A stretch of 20,559 nucleotides of DNA from an uncultured Chromatiaceae bacterium (GTDB taxonomy: Bacteria > Pseudomonadota > Gammaproteobacteria > Enterobacterales > Alteromonadaceae), in assembly GCA_946482325.1 (NCBI GenBank), contig CAMLRA010000065.1, positions 1 to 20,559 on the forward strand, in the 5' to 3' direction. Made by a program: the position numbers and the translations under genes. The stretch's first letter is position 1, and every line of letters begins with the position of its first letter. The notes beneath the pieces are model-generated. The model was not told where the DNA came from. It made no database searches and worked only from the letters and a program-made list of their open reading frames with translations. Below are positions 1-7,424 of this stretch, piece after piece.

Positions 1-54
1 AGTTCACGGTACTGCGCCAGGTCGGTACGGATACCGCCGGACAGGCCCTTGATC
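1..54 (-). other. atpA: ATP synthase alpha-subunit (atpA) fragment, probable chimeric contig end
   Basis: Read on the minus strand from position 53 to 1, these bases encode IKGLSGGIRTDLAQYREL. This matches a highly conserved C-terminal stretch of F1 ATP synthase alpha subunits; E. coli has SGGIRTALAQYREL at the same place. The similarity stops inside the palindrome TTGATCAA (49-56): beyond it the minus-strand frame meets a TAG and no longer looks like AtpA, while the plus strand starts to read as a Z1 protein. An 18-residue match is very unlikely by chance. A piece of atpA fused inside a helicase gene is best explained by a ligation or assembly chimera at a GATC site. A true rearrangement is possible but less likely. 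Confidence 0.72.
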
Positions 55-2099
55 AAATTCCTCTACTTATGATCGATGACGAAGCCGACAATGGTTCCGT
101 TGATACCGGCGAACAAGCTTTCAATGATGATGGGACTCCTGATGTTGAACATCAACCCAAGACAATTAATAGCTTGATTAGACAGATTTTGCATTCATTT
201 ACCCGAAAGGCTTATGTTGGATATACAGCAACACCATTTGCAAATATTTTCATACACCATAAAGGCGCCACGTTAAAAGAGGGGCCTGACCTATTCCCCA
301 AAGCTTTTATTGTAAATTTATCCGCGCCTTCCAACTATGTTGGGCCGACTCGTATGTTTGGGAAACTTACAAATGATGGTCGGACGGAAGGTTTGCCACT
401 TTCTCGTTCAATTCTTGATGTCTATGATGAGCGGTCTATGGTTGGATGGATGCCGCCAGCACATAAGAAAACTCATATTCCTATGATTGATGGTGAATAT
501 GAAATTCCAAAATCATTACGCGAGGCAATTTATGCATTTGTCCTTGCATGTTCGACAAGACAATTAAGAGGACAAGGTTCTCAACATAGCTCAATGTTGA
601 TACACGTTACACGTTTTGTAGATGTTCAAAAACACGTTTATGAGCAGGTCGAAACCACCATACGTCGCATGCGTCAGCGTATAGTTCGACGTATAGATGC
701 AGATGAATTGTTAAGTGATTTGCATCAACAGTGGGAAAGTGACTTTTTACCAACTAGAGATAAGGTTGCAATTTTATCTCCAGACGAAGAGCGTCCTGCA
801 GAAATGCCAAGCTGGAATGAGATCCTCGAAGTCTTGCCTGAAGTACTTGAAGATATCGAGGTGCGAGCTATCAATGGAACAGCAAAAGATGCACTCGATT
901 ATGCAACACCCGGAGCAGCTCTAAAAGTTATTGCAGTAGGTGGTGATAAATTATCTCGAGGTCTCACACTCGAAGGTCTTTGTGTTAGCTACTTTGTTCG
1001 TACTACTAAGATGTATGACACTTTAATGCAGATGGGACGATGGTTTGGCTACCGTCCTGGTTACTTAGATTTGTGTCGTCTTTATACATCATCTGATTTA
1101 GTTACATGGTTTGGGCATATTGCAGATGCCTCTGAAGAGCTCCGTGAAGAGTTTGACTTTATGGCCGCAGCAAAACTCACTCCAGAATTATACGGATTAA
1201 AAGTTCGTTCCCATAAAGTAATGATGGTGACATCGCCACTGAAGATGCGAAACTCCCAAAAGTTAGCCCTTTCATATTGTGGTACAAGGCCGCAGACCAT
1301 ACTCTTTCATCGAGATAAAACGGTACAGCAACGTAACCTTGATGCCACCGATACTTTAATAACTTCGCTTGGGAATCTGTGGGAGGAACCACAAAAATAC
1401 CAACGTGATGGTACCCCTGATAATTGGAAGAATTCACGGCTTTGGCGGGATGTCGATGTGTCATATGTCACTGAATATCTTAGCAATTACCTCACGCACC
1501 CCGCAGCTACAAGCGCAAATGCAACTGTATTGTCGGAATTCATAACGAAGATGGTTGATACCGGGCAGCTAAAAAAATGGACAGTTGCATTATTAAGTGG
1601 GGGAAAAGGCAGAGGCGATCATCACACCTTCCCCGGTGGAATGCCCTATGAGAGCTATTTCATTAGAAAAACGGAGGATCCTGAAGACGCCAATTTGCAG
1701 GACCCTACTAAGTTTGCGATTGGTGTGTTAACAGACCCAAAAGACGAAGGCATCGATATAAATGATGATATTTGGAGAAAAGCATTAGCTTTGACTATCG
1801 AAGCTTGGAAGGTTGACCCTTCGCGTGGCCGCGACAAGCCACCATCTGTTCCTAGCGGGAAAGCAATTCGTGAAATACGAGGAAGGATCGGGGGGGATAT
1901 AGACCGGGGTTTGTTGCTCTTATATCCCCTTAGCCCATATCACGATAATGGTGGCTTGAAAGACCAGCTTATAGTGCCCGGTTGGACTAAGCCTATTATG
2001 GCTTTTGCTATTGCTTTCCCGTCAAGTGAAAGAGCAATTTCAGTAGTTTACGATGTAAACGATTTATATTGGAGGCAGGAATATGGCCCGCTCGAGTGA
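51..2099 (+). CDS. Z1-domain helicase/endonuclease-like protein, 5' truncated (MzaC-type)
   Basis: This is the C-terminal part of a Z1-domain superfamily-2 ATPase, a family found in phage-defence operons with AIPR, DUF4420 and MutL-like proteins. Visible helicase motifs are the Walker B box IDDEAD (72-89), the motif III-like YTATPFAN (222-245), a motif V-like GGDKLSRG (about 939-962) and the motif VI-like QMGRWFGYR (1029-1055), whose arginines should contact ATP. The Walker A region and roughly the first 250-300 residues are missing because the window begins inside the gene. The ATG at 69 lies in the middle of motif II and is not a real start. The frame is open to the window edge, but bases before about 51 appear to belong to atpA. 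The stop overlaps the start of the next gene, so translation is probably coupled. It presumably remodels or translocates on invading DNA; that role is inferred. Confidence 0.88.
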   Translation, partial: DQIPLLMIDDEADNGSVDTGEQAFNDDGTPDVEHQPKTINSLIRQILHSFTRKAYVGYTATPFANIFIHHKGATLKEGPDLFPKAFIVNLSAPSNYVGPTRMFGKLTNDGRTEGLPLSRSILDVYDERSMVGWMPPAHKKTHIPMIDGEYEIPKSLREAIYAFVLACSTRQLRGQGSQHSSMLIHVTRFVDVQKHVYEQVETTIRRMRQRIVRRIDADELLSDLHQQWESDFLPTRDKVAILSPDEERPAEMPSWNEILEVLPEVLEDIEVRAINGTAKDALDYATPGAALKVIAVGGDKLSRGLTLEGLCVSYFVRTTKMYDTLMQMGRWFGYRPGYLDLCRLYTSSDLVTWFGHIADASEELREEFDFMAAAKLTPELYGLKVRSHKVMMVTSPLKMRNSQKLALSYCGTRPQTILFHRDKTVQQRNLDATDTLITSLGNLWEEPQKYQRDGTPDNWKNSRLWRDVDVSYVTEYLSNYLTHPAATSANATVLSEFITKMVDTGQLKKWTVALLSGGKGRGDHHTFPGGMPYESYFIRKTEDPEDANLQDPTKFAIGVLTDPKDEGIDINDDIWRKALALTIEAWKVDPSRGRDKPPSVPSGKAIREIRGRIGGDIDRGLLLLYPLSPYHDNGGLKDQLIVPGWTKPIMAFAIAFPSSERAISVVYDVNDLYWRQEYGPLE

Positions 2100-3093
2100 C
2101 GATTTTGTTCTCGCATGGTCATCACTATCATGCCAAGTCGGAGATTCTGGATGGCAGGCTATCTCACTTTCATGTGCGGGGTCTTTAGAAATTCAGGCGG
2201 GTTTGCGTTCGCCAAATAGGGAAGAAGCTGTTTTGTTCTATTTCCCGAATACAAAGCTTATGCGTGGATCTAGATTACCTGAAAGTAGAGGCTTTACCGT
2301 TGAGAGTCTTGGTGATTTGGATCGAGATGGAGTCAGGCTCGCAATAACAAGACGACCTGAAGGAAACTTTGACTTGTTTACAACAATGGTTTGCGACCTT
2401 GTTGGTGTTATGGACTCTGCAGCAATAAATGAACCAGAAGCTAAATTGTTACAAGTTTTGATAAGACGTGTTCTTACATGGCAACAATTCATGTCTCACA
2501 GAGTAGGTCCTCTGAGCTCTGAAGATGAGCTTGGCCTTGCGGGAGAGCTGCACTTTTTAAGAATCTTTCTCAGTCTTCCGCTGCCTTCCATCGATATTCT
2601 TAATAGTTGGGTTGGGCCGAAAGATGCCCCCCAAGACTTTTTGATTGGAATTGGAGCTTTGGAAGTGAAGGCTACGATGTCGTCGTCAGGTTTCCCCGTG
2701 AAGATAGGTAACTTGGAGCAACTTGATGATGCTATAGCGACGCCACTTTATTTGGCCGCAGTTAAATTTACAGCTACTGACGATGGAGAAACCTTATCGG
2801 AAATGGTTGCAAGTATTGAGACGTACCTTAAAGACGACTTAGATTCTGTTAACTTGTTGCACGAACGTCTAATGCTCGCCGGCTATCTGGAATCTCACGA
2901 GCATCATTATGTTCGAAAGTTTAAGCCTAAAGAGCAAGTTGTTTTCTCTGTTTCAGAAAGGTTTCCTCGTTTGACTCTTGGATCAGTGCCTAGCGGGGTT
3001 ACGCGCGCGATGTATGAAATAAATTTAGATCATGCCAAGGATTTCCTTGTCGAAATAGATGTGGCACTAAACAAATTAGGAGTAACTGGATGA
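2083..3093 (+). CDS. PD-(D/E)XK motif protein, DUF4420 family (MzaD-type)
   Basis: A 336-aa protein of the DUF4420 family, regularly encoded beside Z1 and AIPR genes in defence islands. A PD-(D/E)XK nuclease core is visible: Glu155 in the helix GLAGEL, Asp185 in PQDFLI, and Glu194-Val-Lys196 in ALEVKA, with a 9-residue step from Asp to Glu as expected for this fold. It is therefore a candidate nuclease of the system, although activity has to be inferred. The ATG at 2083 lies 16 bases inside the upstream Z1 gene and has a strong GGAGG ribosome-binding site 8-9 bases before it. Its own stop overlaps the next start as ATGA (3090-3093). The three genes form one tightly coupled operon. Codon use is AT-rich like the rest of the island. 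Confidence 0.87.
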   Translation: MARSSDDFVLAWSSLSCQVGDSGWQAISLSCAGSLEIQAGLRSPNREEAVLFYFPNTKLMRGSRLPESRGFTVESLGDLDRDGVRLAITRRPEGNFDLFTTMVCDLVGVMDSAAINEPEAKLLQVLIRRVLTWQQFMSHRVGPLSSEDELGLAGELHFLRIFLSLPLPSIDILNSWVGPKDAPQDFLIGIGALEVKATMSSSGFPVKIGNLEQLDDAIATPLYLAAVKFTATDDGETLSEMVASIETYLKDDLDSVNLLHERLMLAGYLESHEHHYVRKFKPKEQVVFSVSERFPRLTLGSVPSGVTRAMYEINLDHAKDFLVEIDVALNKLGVTG

Positions 3094-4874
3094 CCCTAGA
3101 TGATTTTTTAGTCGAAACGCGTAGCGAAATTGCGGCTCTACTAAATGATGGTACTACCTACACTGAACAAACATTTTGCGAAGTTGTAATGCAACATCTG
3201 AATGAAGCAGGAATGACTTTCGAGCCTGTTGTTTGTCATTATCAGAGCAAAGTAGGAAACGCCAATCTGAAATTGAGTGGTTATTCAATTTCAGAAGATG
3301 CAGAGCAGTTGGATCTATTCGTGAGTCTATACGAAGGTTTTGAAGCAATTACTTCTATTCAAGATCAAGATACTAAAACTACTGCTCAACAATGTATCCG
3401 CTTCTTGGAGCTTTGTGCGACAGGTCGCCTTCAAGAAAAAATAGATCCAACACATGATGCCTACTCACTAGCATTAACAATTGGTGAAATTTACAACTCT
3501 CTAGAGCAGATTCGGATTTTTGTATTAACGGATGGCGTAGCTAAATCCAAAAACTTTAAAGCCCGCGATGTCGGCGGAAAAACAGTAAAACTCGAGGTAA
3601 TGGACATTGAGCGATTGTATCGGCATCGTTCAGAAGGTAAACCAAGAGATGAGCTTGTTATCGATTTCAAAGAAGTGTCAGGTTCACCATTACCATGTGT
3701 TTATGTTCCGGGAGAAACTGGCGATTATGATTACGCATTAACCGCGATTCCTGGCGAGGCACTCCGCTTTATTTATGAGAAGTTTGGTCCGAGACTTTTG
3801 GAAGCCAATGTGCGGTCTTTTCTCAGTGTCAAATCAAAGGGGGTGAATGCAGGTATTCAAAGCACACTTCGTTCAGCACCCGAGCGGTTCATGGCATTCA
3901 ACAATGGTATTGTCTTAGTTGCGGATGAAATGAAACTTGAGCGAGCCGAAGACGGGTCTCCCGGAATTATTTGGTTACGGGGTATGCAAATAGTAAACGG
4001 TGGACAGACTACAGCATCTATTTATTTCGCCAAGAAAAAATATCCCGACACCGATCTAAGCAAAGTGAGGGTACCAACAAAAATTATAATAATGAAAGAG
4101 GATGACCCGTCAAAAGAAGAGGCGTTAGTCTCTGACATTTCGCGTTACGCGAACTCCCAAAACTCAGTTCGGCAATCTGATCTTTCGGCTAATAAGCCTT
4201 TCCATGTTGAGGTGGAGCGCCAATCAACAACGGTGTACTGTCCTGACGGGGTAGGGCGTTGGTTTTATGAGCGGGCTGCGGGTAGTTACAATACTCTTCT
4301 TACCCGAGAGGGTACAACACCGGCAAGGCTTCGAGCTCTGAAAGAGTCGATGCCATCTTCTCGAAAGATAACCAAAACGGAGCTAGCGAAATATGTAATG
4401 GCTTGGGACATGAAGCCTGATGTTGTAAGCCTAGGTACTCAAAAATGTTTTGATCGATTTATGACGTTTTTGACTGAAGCAGAAACCGCCGGTACCCCAT
4501 TAGTTGTCGATACGGCTTTTTTTAAAGCACTAGTTGCAAAATGTATCATGTTCAAGATGGTTCATAAAACATCCCGCCCATTGGTTTCTGCATTCTTGGC
4601 GAACGTCGCAGCTTATACGATGGCTGTTATCGCAAATAGCTATGGTGATCGATTTGATTTTGAGAGAGTTTGGTTACGGCAAGGAGTATCGGAAGAGTTC
4701 CTTGACCAAGTTGAGATATGGGCTCGTGAAGTAAATGAACGTCTTCATAGGACTGCAAAAGGGAAGATGATTTCGGAATGGGCAAAGCGTCCAGAATGCA
4801 AAGAAGAAATGTTTTCAATGCCTTTTTCGCCACCAGATATGAATATTCCGGAAGTACGCAAGCTTGAATTTTGA
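3090..4874 (+). CDS. AIPR family protein (abortive-infection phage resistance; MzaE-type)
   Basis: A 594-aa protein with the AIPR domain, named after lactococcal abortive-infection proteins and common in defence operons. Family hallmarks are visible in order: the FMAFNNGI block (267-274), the IVNGGQTTAS block (from 301) and RYANSQNSVRQSDL (from 352). The N-terminal 200 residues are more variable and contain a stretch (residues 60-90) that could be another nuclease-like or recognition region, but I see no clear catalytic signature. Start and upstream stop overlap as ATGA, so it is translationally coupled to DUF4420. It closes the first transcription unit; no obvious hairpin-plus-T terminator follows. 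It probably acts with Z1 and DUF4420 as the effector side of an Mza-like system; its biochemical reaction is not established from sequence. Confidence 0.9.
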   Translation: MTLDDFLVETRSEIAALLNDGTTYTEQTFCEVVMQHLNEAGMTFEPVVCHYQSKVGNANLKLSGYSISEDAEQLDLFVSLYEGFEAITSIQDQDTKTTAQQCIRFLELCATGRLQEKIDPTHDAYSLALTIGEIYNSLEQIRIFVLTDGVAKSKNFKARDVGGKTVKLEVMDIERLYRHRSEGKPRDELVIDFKEVSGSPLPCVYVPGETGDYDYALTAIPGEALRFIYEKFGPRLLEANVRSFLSVKSKGVNAGIQSTLRSAPERFMAFNNGIVLVADEMKLERAEDGSPGIIWLRGMQIVNGGQTTASIYFAKKKYPDTDLSKVRVPTKIIIMKEDDPSKEEALVSDISRYANSQNSVRQSDLSANKPFHVEVERQSTTVYCPDGVGRWFYERAAGSYNTLLTREGTTPARLRALKESMPSSRKITKTELAKYVMAWDMKPDVVSLGTQKCFDRFMTFLTEAETAGTPLVVDTAFFKALVAKCIMFKMVHKTSRPLVSAFLANVAAYTMAVIANSYGDRFDFERVWLRQGVSEEFLDQVEIWAREVNERLHRTAKGKMISEWAKRPECKEEMFSMPFSPPDMNIPEVRKLEF

Positions 4875-4899
4875 TTATTAGTAAGTGATGACCAGTTGG

Positions 4900-5218
4900 T
4901 GAGCTCTATTTATAAGATCATAAGTAGATTTACATTATCGATTAATAAGAAGAAAGAAAACATGTGGTCTCTAACTTTTATTACATTTATTCATTAAAAG
5001 ACCCCCGGACAAATCCAGCGCAGCCTTTCTATATTGGAAAAGGCACTGGAAGTCGGGCTGTAGATAGAATGTATTTCCCATGCCATGGCTATGGTAGAAG
5101 CTTGTGCGATTGGATGAAGATCGGGCATACAAGTTAATAACGAGAAAATTTAGACCAATCTGGGTCTTCCGTATTGGCAATAATTACTCAACGCCACCTG
5201 CTATATAAATAGAGCTCA
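4900..5218. repeat. 15-bp perfect inverted repeat bounding a 319-bp segment
   Basis: TGAGCTCTATTTATA at 4900-4914 is the exact reverse complement of TATAAATAGAGCTCA at 5204-5218. The arms are 289 bases apart and the interval contains the broken GIY-YIG reading frame. The arrangement looks like the terminal inverted repeats of a tiny non-autonomous element, or recombined ends of a cassette. No convincing target-site duplication is visible in the flanks. The distance is too great for an ordinary terminator. The right arm is followed directly by the palindrome GGCTATAGCC (5219-5228). Confidence 0.8.
4964..5208 (+). pseudogene. Remnant of a GIY-YIG nuclease gene (LEM-3-like), frameshifted
   Basis: From a GTG at 4964 the frame reads NFYYIYSLKDPRTNP (4973-5017) and then PFYIGKGTGSRA (5024-5059). 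This is the N-terminal signature of GIY-YIG endonucleases of the type with a DPRT insert: the Y-IY strand, the FYIGKG strand and the following catalytic-type arginine. The frame stops at 5135-5137 after only 57 residues, too short for a nuclease domain of about 90-100. A second frame (5098-5208) continues with LVRLDEDRAYKLITRKFRPI and ends at a stop inside the right inverted-repeat arm, so a frameshift near 5090-5100 seems to have split the gene. There is no good ribosome-binding site, and the later catalytic Glu/Asn cannot be identified. I read it as a decayed gene caught between the inverted repeats. An alternative is a functional short domain; I consider that unlikely. Confidence 0.6.
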
Positions 5219-5294
5219 GGCTATAGCCGACCTTGCTCTAAAAATCTAAAAGTGGATACCTAGAAGTAGATGCATTCAAATAAAGGAAAAGTAA

Positions 5295-7424
5295 ATGGCT
5301 AAATTCAAACCGAGAGCTCGCCTTTTAAAACTCTTAGGCGAACAACTAATAGGGACACCTCAATTAGCGATCTTTGAGTTAGTCAAAAATGGCTACGATG
5401 CTGACGCAGATCAAGTAAATGTGATCATAAAAAATCCAGAAAATGTTGCACTTGCGTCAATTGAAGTGATTGATATTAATGGTTCAGGAATGACAAAAGA
5501 TGTAATTGAAAATATATGGCTTGAACCGGGAGCAGATCATCGAAAAACTGAAAAGGAACTTGGAAAAAGAACCAATAAACATCAACGTCTGCCTCTAGGT
5601 GAAAAAGGTGTTGGTCGTTTTGCTGTTCATAAACTTGGCCGAAAAATAACTCTTGAGACCAGAGCTAAAGATCAAAAAGAGCTAACGCTAACTATTGATT
5701 GGGATGACATGGAAGATATTAGGTACATGGAAGATTTCTCAATAGAGATAAAAGAACGCGATATACCCGAAGTTTTTATAGATGGAAAAACAGGAACAAA
5801 ACTCACCTTAACAAAATTATATGAGCCATTGACTCGCGGTGACATTAGAAATTTACACCGAAATATAGAATCAATAAAATCACCGTTTGAACACAAAACA
5901 TTCAAACTGGAAAGTAGTATTCCGAATTTTGATGTTTCTCTATCTGTAGAAGGAAAGCCTGAATGGACTCAAGATCTATACGATATAGAAAATATTTTAG
6001 AGCAAGCAATTTTCAAATTTATATTCTTTTTTGAAGGTGGAAAATGGTTTTGGCAATATGAATTTTCACCGAACGAGCAGTTGAAAAAAGAATTAAAAAT
6101 ATCGACAAATAAAATTGAAGGGTCAGATGAAACATTTAGATTTTCATCAAAAGGTCAAGAAATACAATATAAAAATGATACCTTTGACGATTTAGGTGAA
6201 ATTTTTTGCGAAGTTTATGTTTTTGATTTTGATAAAGAAGTCAGAGATTTTTATCCTCAAACTGGATTGGTAAAGAATTTTTTGCAAGAAAACAAAGGGA
6301 TACGAATTTACAGAGATGGTGTTCGAGTATACAACTATGGCGAGCCTTCAGATGATTGGCTGGAAATGGATCAACGACGAGTGAATAAACTCGGTAGTGG
6401 ACTAAATAGAAGTATTACTGTAGGCGCATTGTCTTTGAATATTGCCAGCACACCTACGCTAATTGAAAAAACTAATAGAGAAGGTTTTATTGAAAACAAC
6501 ACATTCCGTAAATTAGTTGACGTTGTTGGATCTGCGATATCAAAATTTGAAAGTCTAAGAGATATAGATAAAAAAAGACTGCGAATTGTTACGGAAAAGG
6601 AAGCAAAACATAGTATAACTTCTATCGAAAACCCAATAGAAGAACTACGGAAAATTGCAACTGATAAGAATATAGAAGAACTAATTGAACCCAAATTAGT
6701 GAAAATTGAAAAAAGTTATAATGAAATGAGAGAAATAATGCTAAACGCCGGAATGGCAGGTCTCAATATGACCGTAGCTTTTCATGAAATACATCGCGGA
6801 ATTAAAGATACCCGAGCGGCTGTAGCAGCCAATATTGATAAAGAAAAAATAATCCTTCAATTTGATAGATTTGAACTACTTCTTGACACATATGCCAAAA
6901 TGTTAAAAAAAGAAAAGATTCAGGATTATAGTTTGAAAAAACTTTTACAAGGAAATATGGATCTCGCAGGTGTCAGATATAAAATGCATGACATTGTTGC
7001 AAGTTGTCCTTTGCTAGTTGGAGAGCAAACGGATGTAACTATAAAGCTTCCTCCACACCTAATGACTAGTGTTATCAATAACATAATCGATAACTCCATT
7101 TATTGGTTAGATCAACGCTGGGGATTTAATCAAAAAAATAAAAAGTTCATTTACATTGGTATTAGTGACGAATTTGATAAAGGACCAGCAATAATAATTG
7201 CAGACAACGGAACCGGATGGAAAGGAGTTAGCCCTTCAGAAGTAATAAAGCCTTTTTTGACTACTAAGCCAGGAGGAATGGGTATAGGACTTTATTACGC
7301 AAATACGATTATGGAAATGCTTGGTGGAGAAATGGTAATACTTAATCCAGGAGATATCGAACATCCAGCTGCAGCCGATGGCGCAGTAATCGCTTTAGTT
7401 TTCAAGGATAATAAAAATGCATGA
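5295..7424 (+). CDS. Dual GHKL ATPase: MutL/Hsp90-type N-terminus plus histidine-kinase-type C-terminus (MzaB-type)
   Basis: A 709-aa protein with two GHKL ATP-binding modules. The first (about 10-180) has the N-box ELVKNGYDA (28-36, catalytic-type Glu28 and Mg-binding Asn32), a G1-like box DINGSG (60-65) and the lid motif GEKGVGRFA (102-110), as in MutL/Hsp90-type ATPases of defence systems. The second (about 585-700) is histidine-kinase-like: NNIIDNS (595-601), ADNGTGW (636-642) and the G2 box PGGMGIGLYYA (from 659). Between them a helical region carries FHEIHRG with His497 and His500, placed like a dimerisation/H-box segment. A good AAGGA ribosome-binding site precedes the ATG at 5295. The stop overlaps the next start by 8 bases, so the two proteins are probably made as a pair. 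It corresponds to the MutL component of Mza; whether it hydrolyses ATP or phosphorylates its partner is inference. Confidence 0.85.
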   Translation: MAKFKPRARLLKLLGEQLIGTPQLAIFELVKNGYDADADQVNVIIKNPENVALASIEVIDINGSGMTKDVIENIWLEPGADHRKTEKELGKRTNKHQRLPLGEKGVGRFAVHKLGRKITLETRAKDQKELTLTIDWDDMEDIRYMEDFSIEIKERDIPEVFIDGKTGTKLTLTKLYEPLTRGDIRNLHRNIESIKSPFEHKTFKLESSIPNFDVSLSVEGKPEWTQDLYDIENILEQAIFKFIFFFEGGKWFWQYEFSPNEQLKKELKISTNKIEGSDETFRFSSKGQEIQYKNDTFDDLGEIFCEVYVFDFDKEVRDFYPQTGLVKNFLQENKGIRIYRDGVRVYNYGEPSDDWLEMDQRRVNKLGSGLNRSITVGALSLNIASTPTLIEKTNREGFIENNTFRKLVDVVGSAISKFESLRDIDKKRLRIVTEKEAKHSITSIENPIEELRKIATDKNIEELIEPKLVKIEKSYNEMREIMLNAGMAGLNMTVAFHEIHRGIKDTRAAVAANIDKEKIILQFDRFELLLDTYAKMLKKEKIQDYSLKKLLQGNMDLAGVRYKMHDIVASCPLLVGEQTDVTIKLPPHLMTSVINNIIDNSIYWLDQRWGFNQKNKKFIYIGISDEFDKGPAIIIADNGTGWKGVSPSEVIKPFLTTKPGGMGIGLYYANTIMEMLGGEMVILNPGDIEHPAAADGAVIALVFKDNKNA

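Noticed and set aside
69..74. ATG at 69 as the start of the Z1 gene
   Set aside because: It lies within the Walker B motif LLMIDDEAD; the family has a Walker A domain upstream, so this is an internal methionine of a truncated gene.
4971..5180. 69-aa minus-strand reading frame in the gap between AIPR and the ATPase
   Set aside because: It is the antisense of the GIY-YIG relic, has no ribosome-binding site or family features, and the plus strand explains the sequence better.
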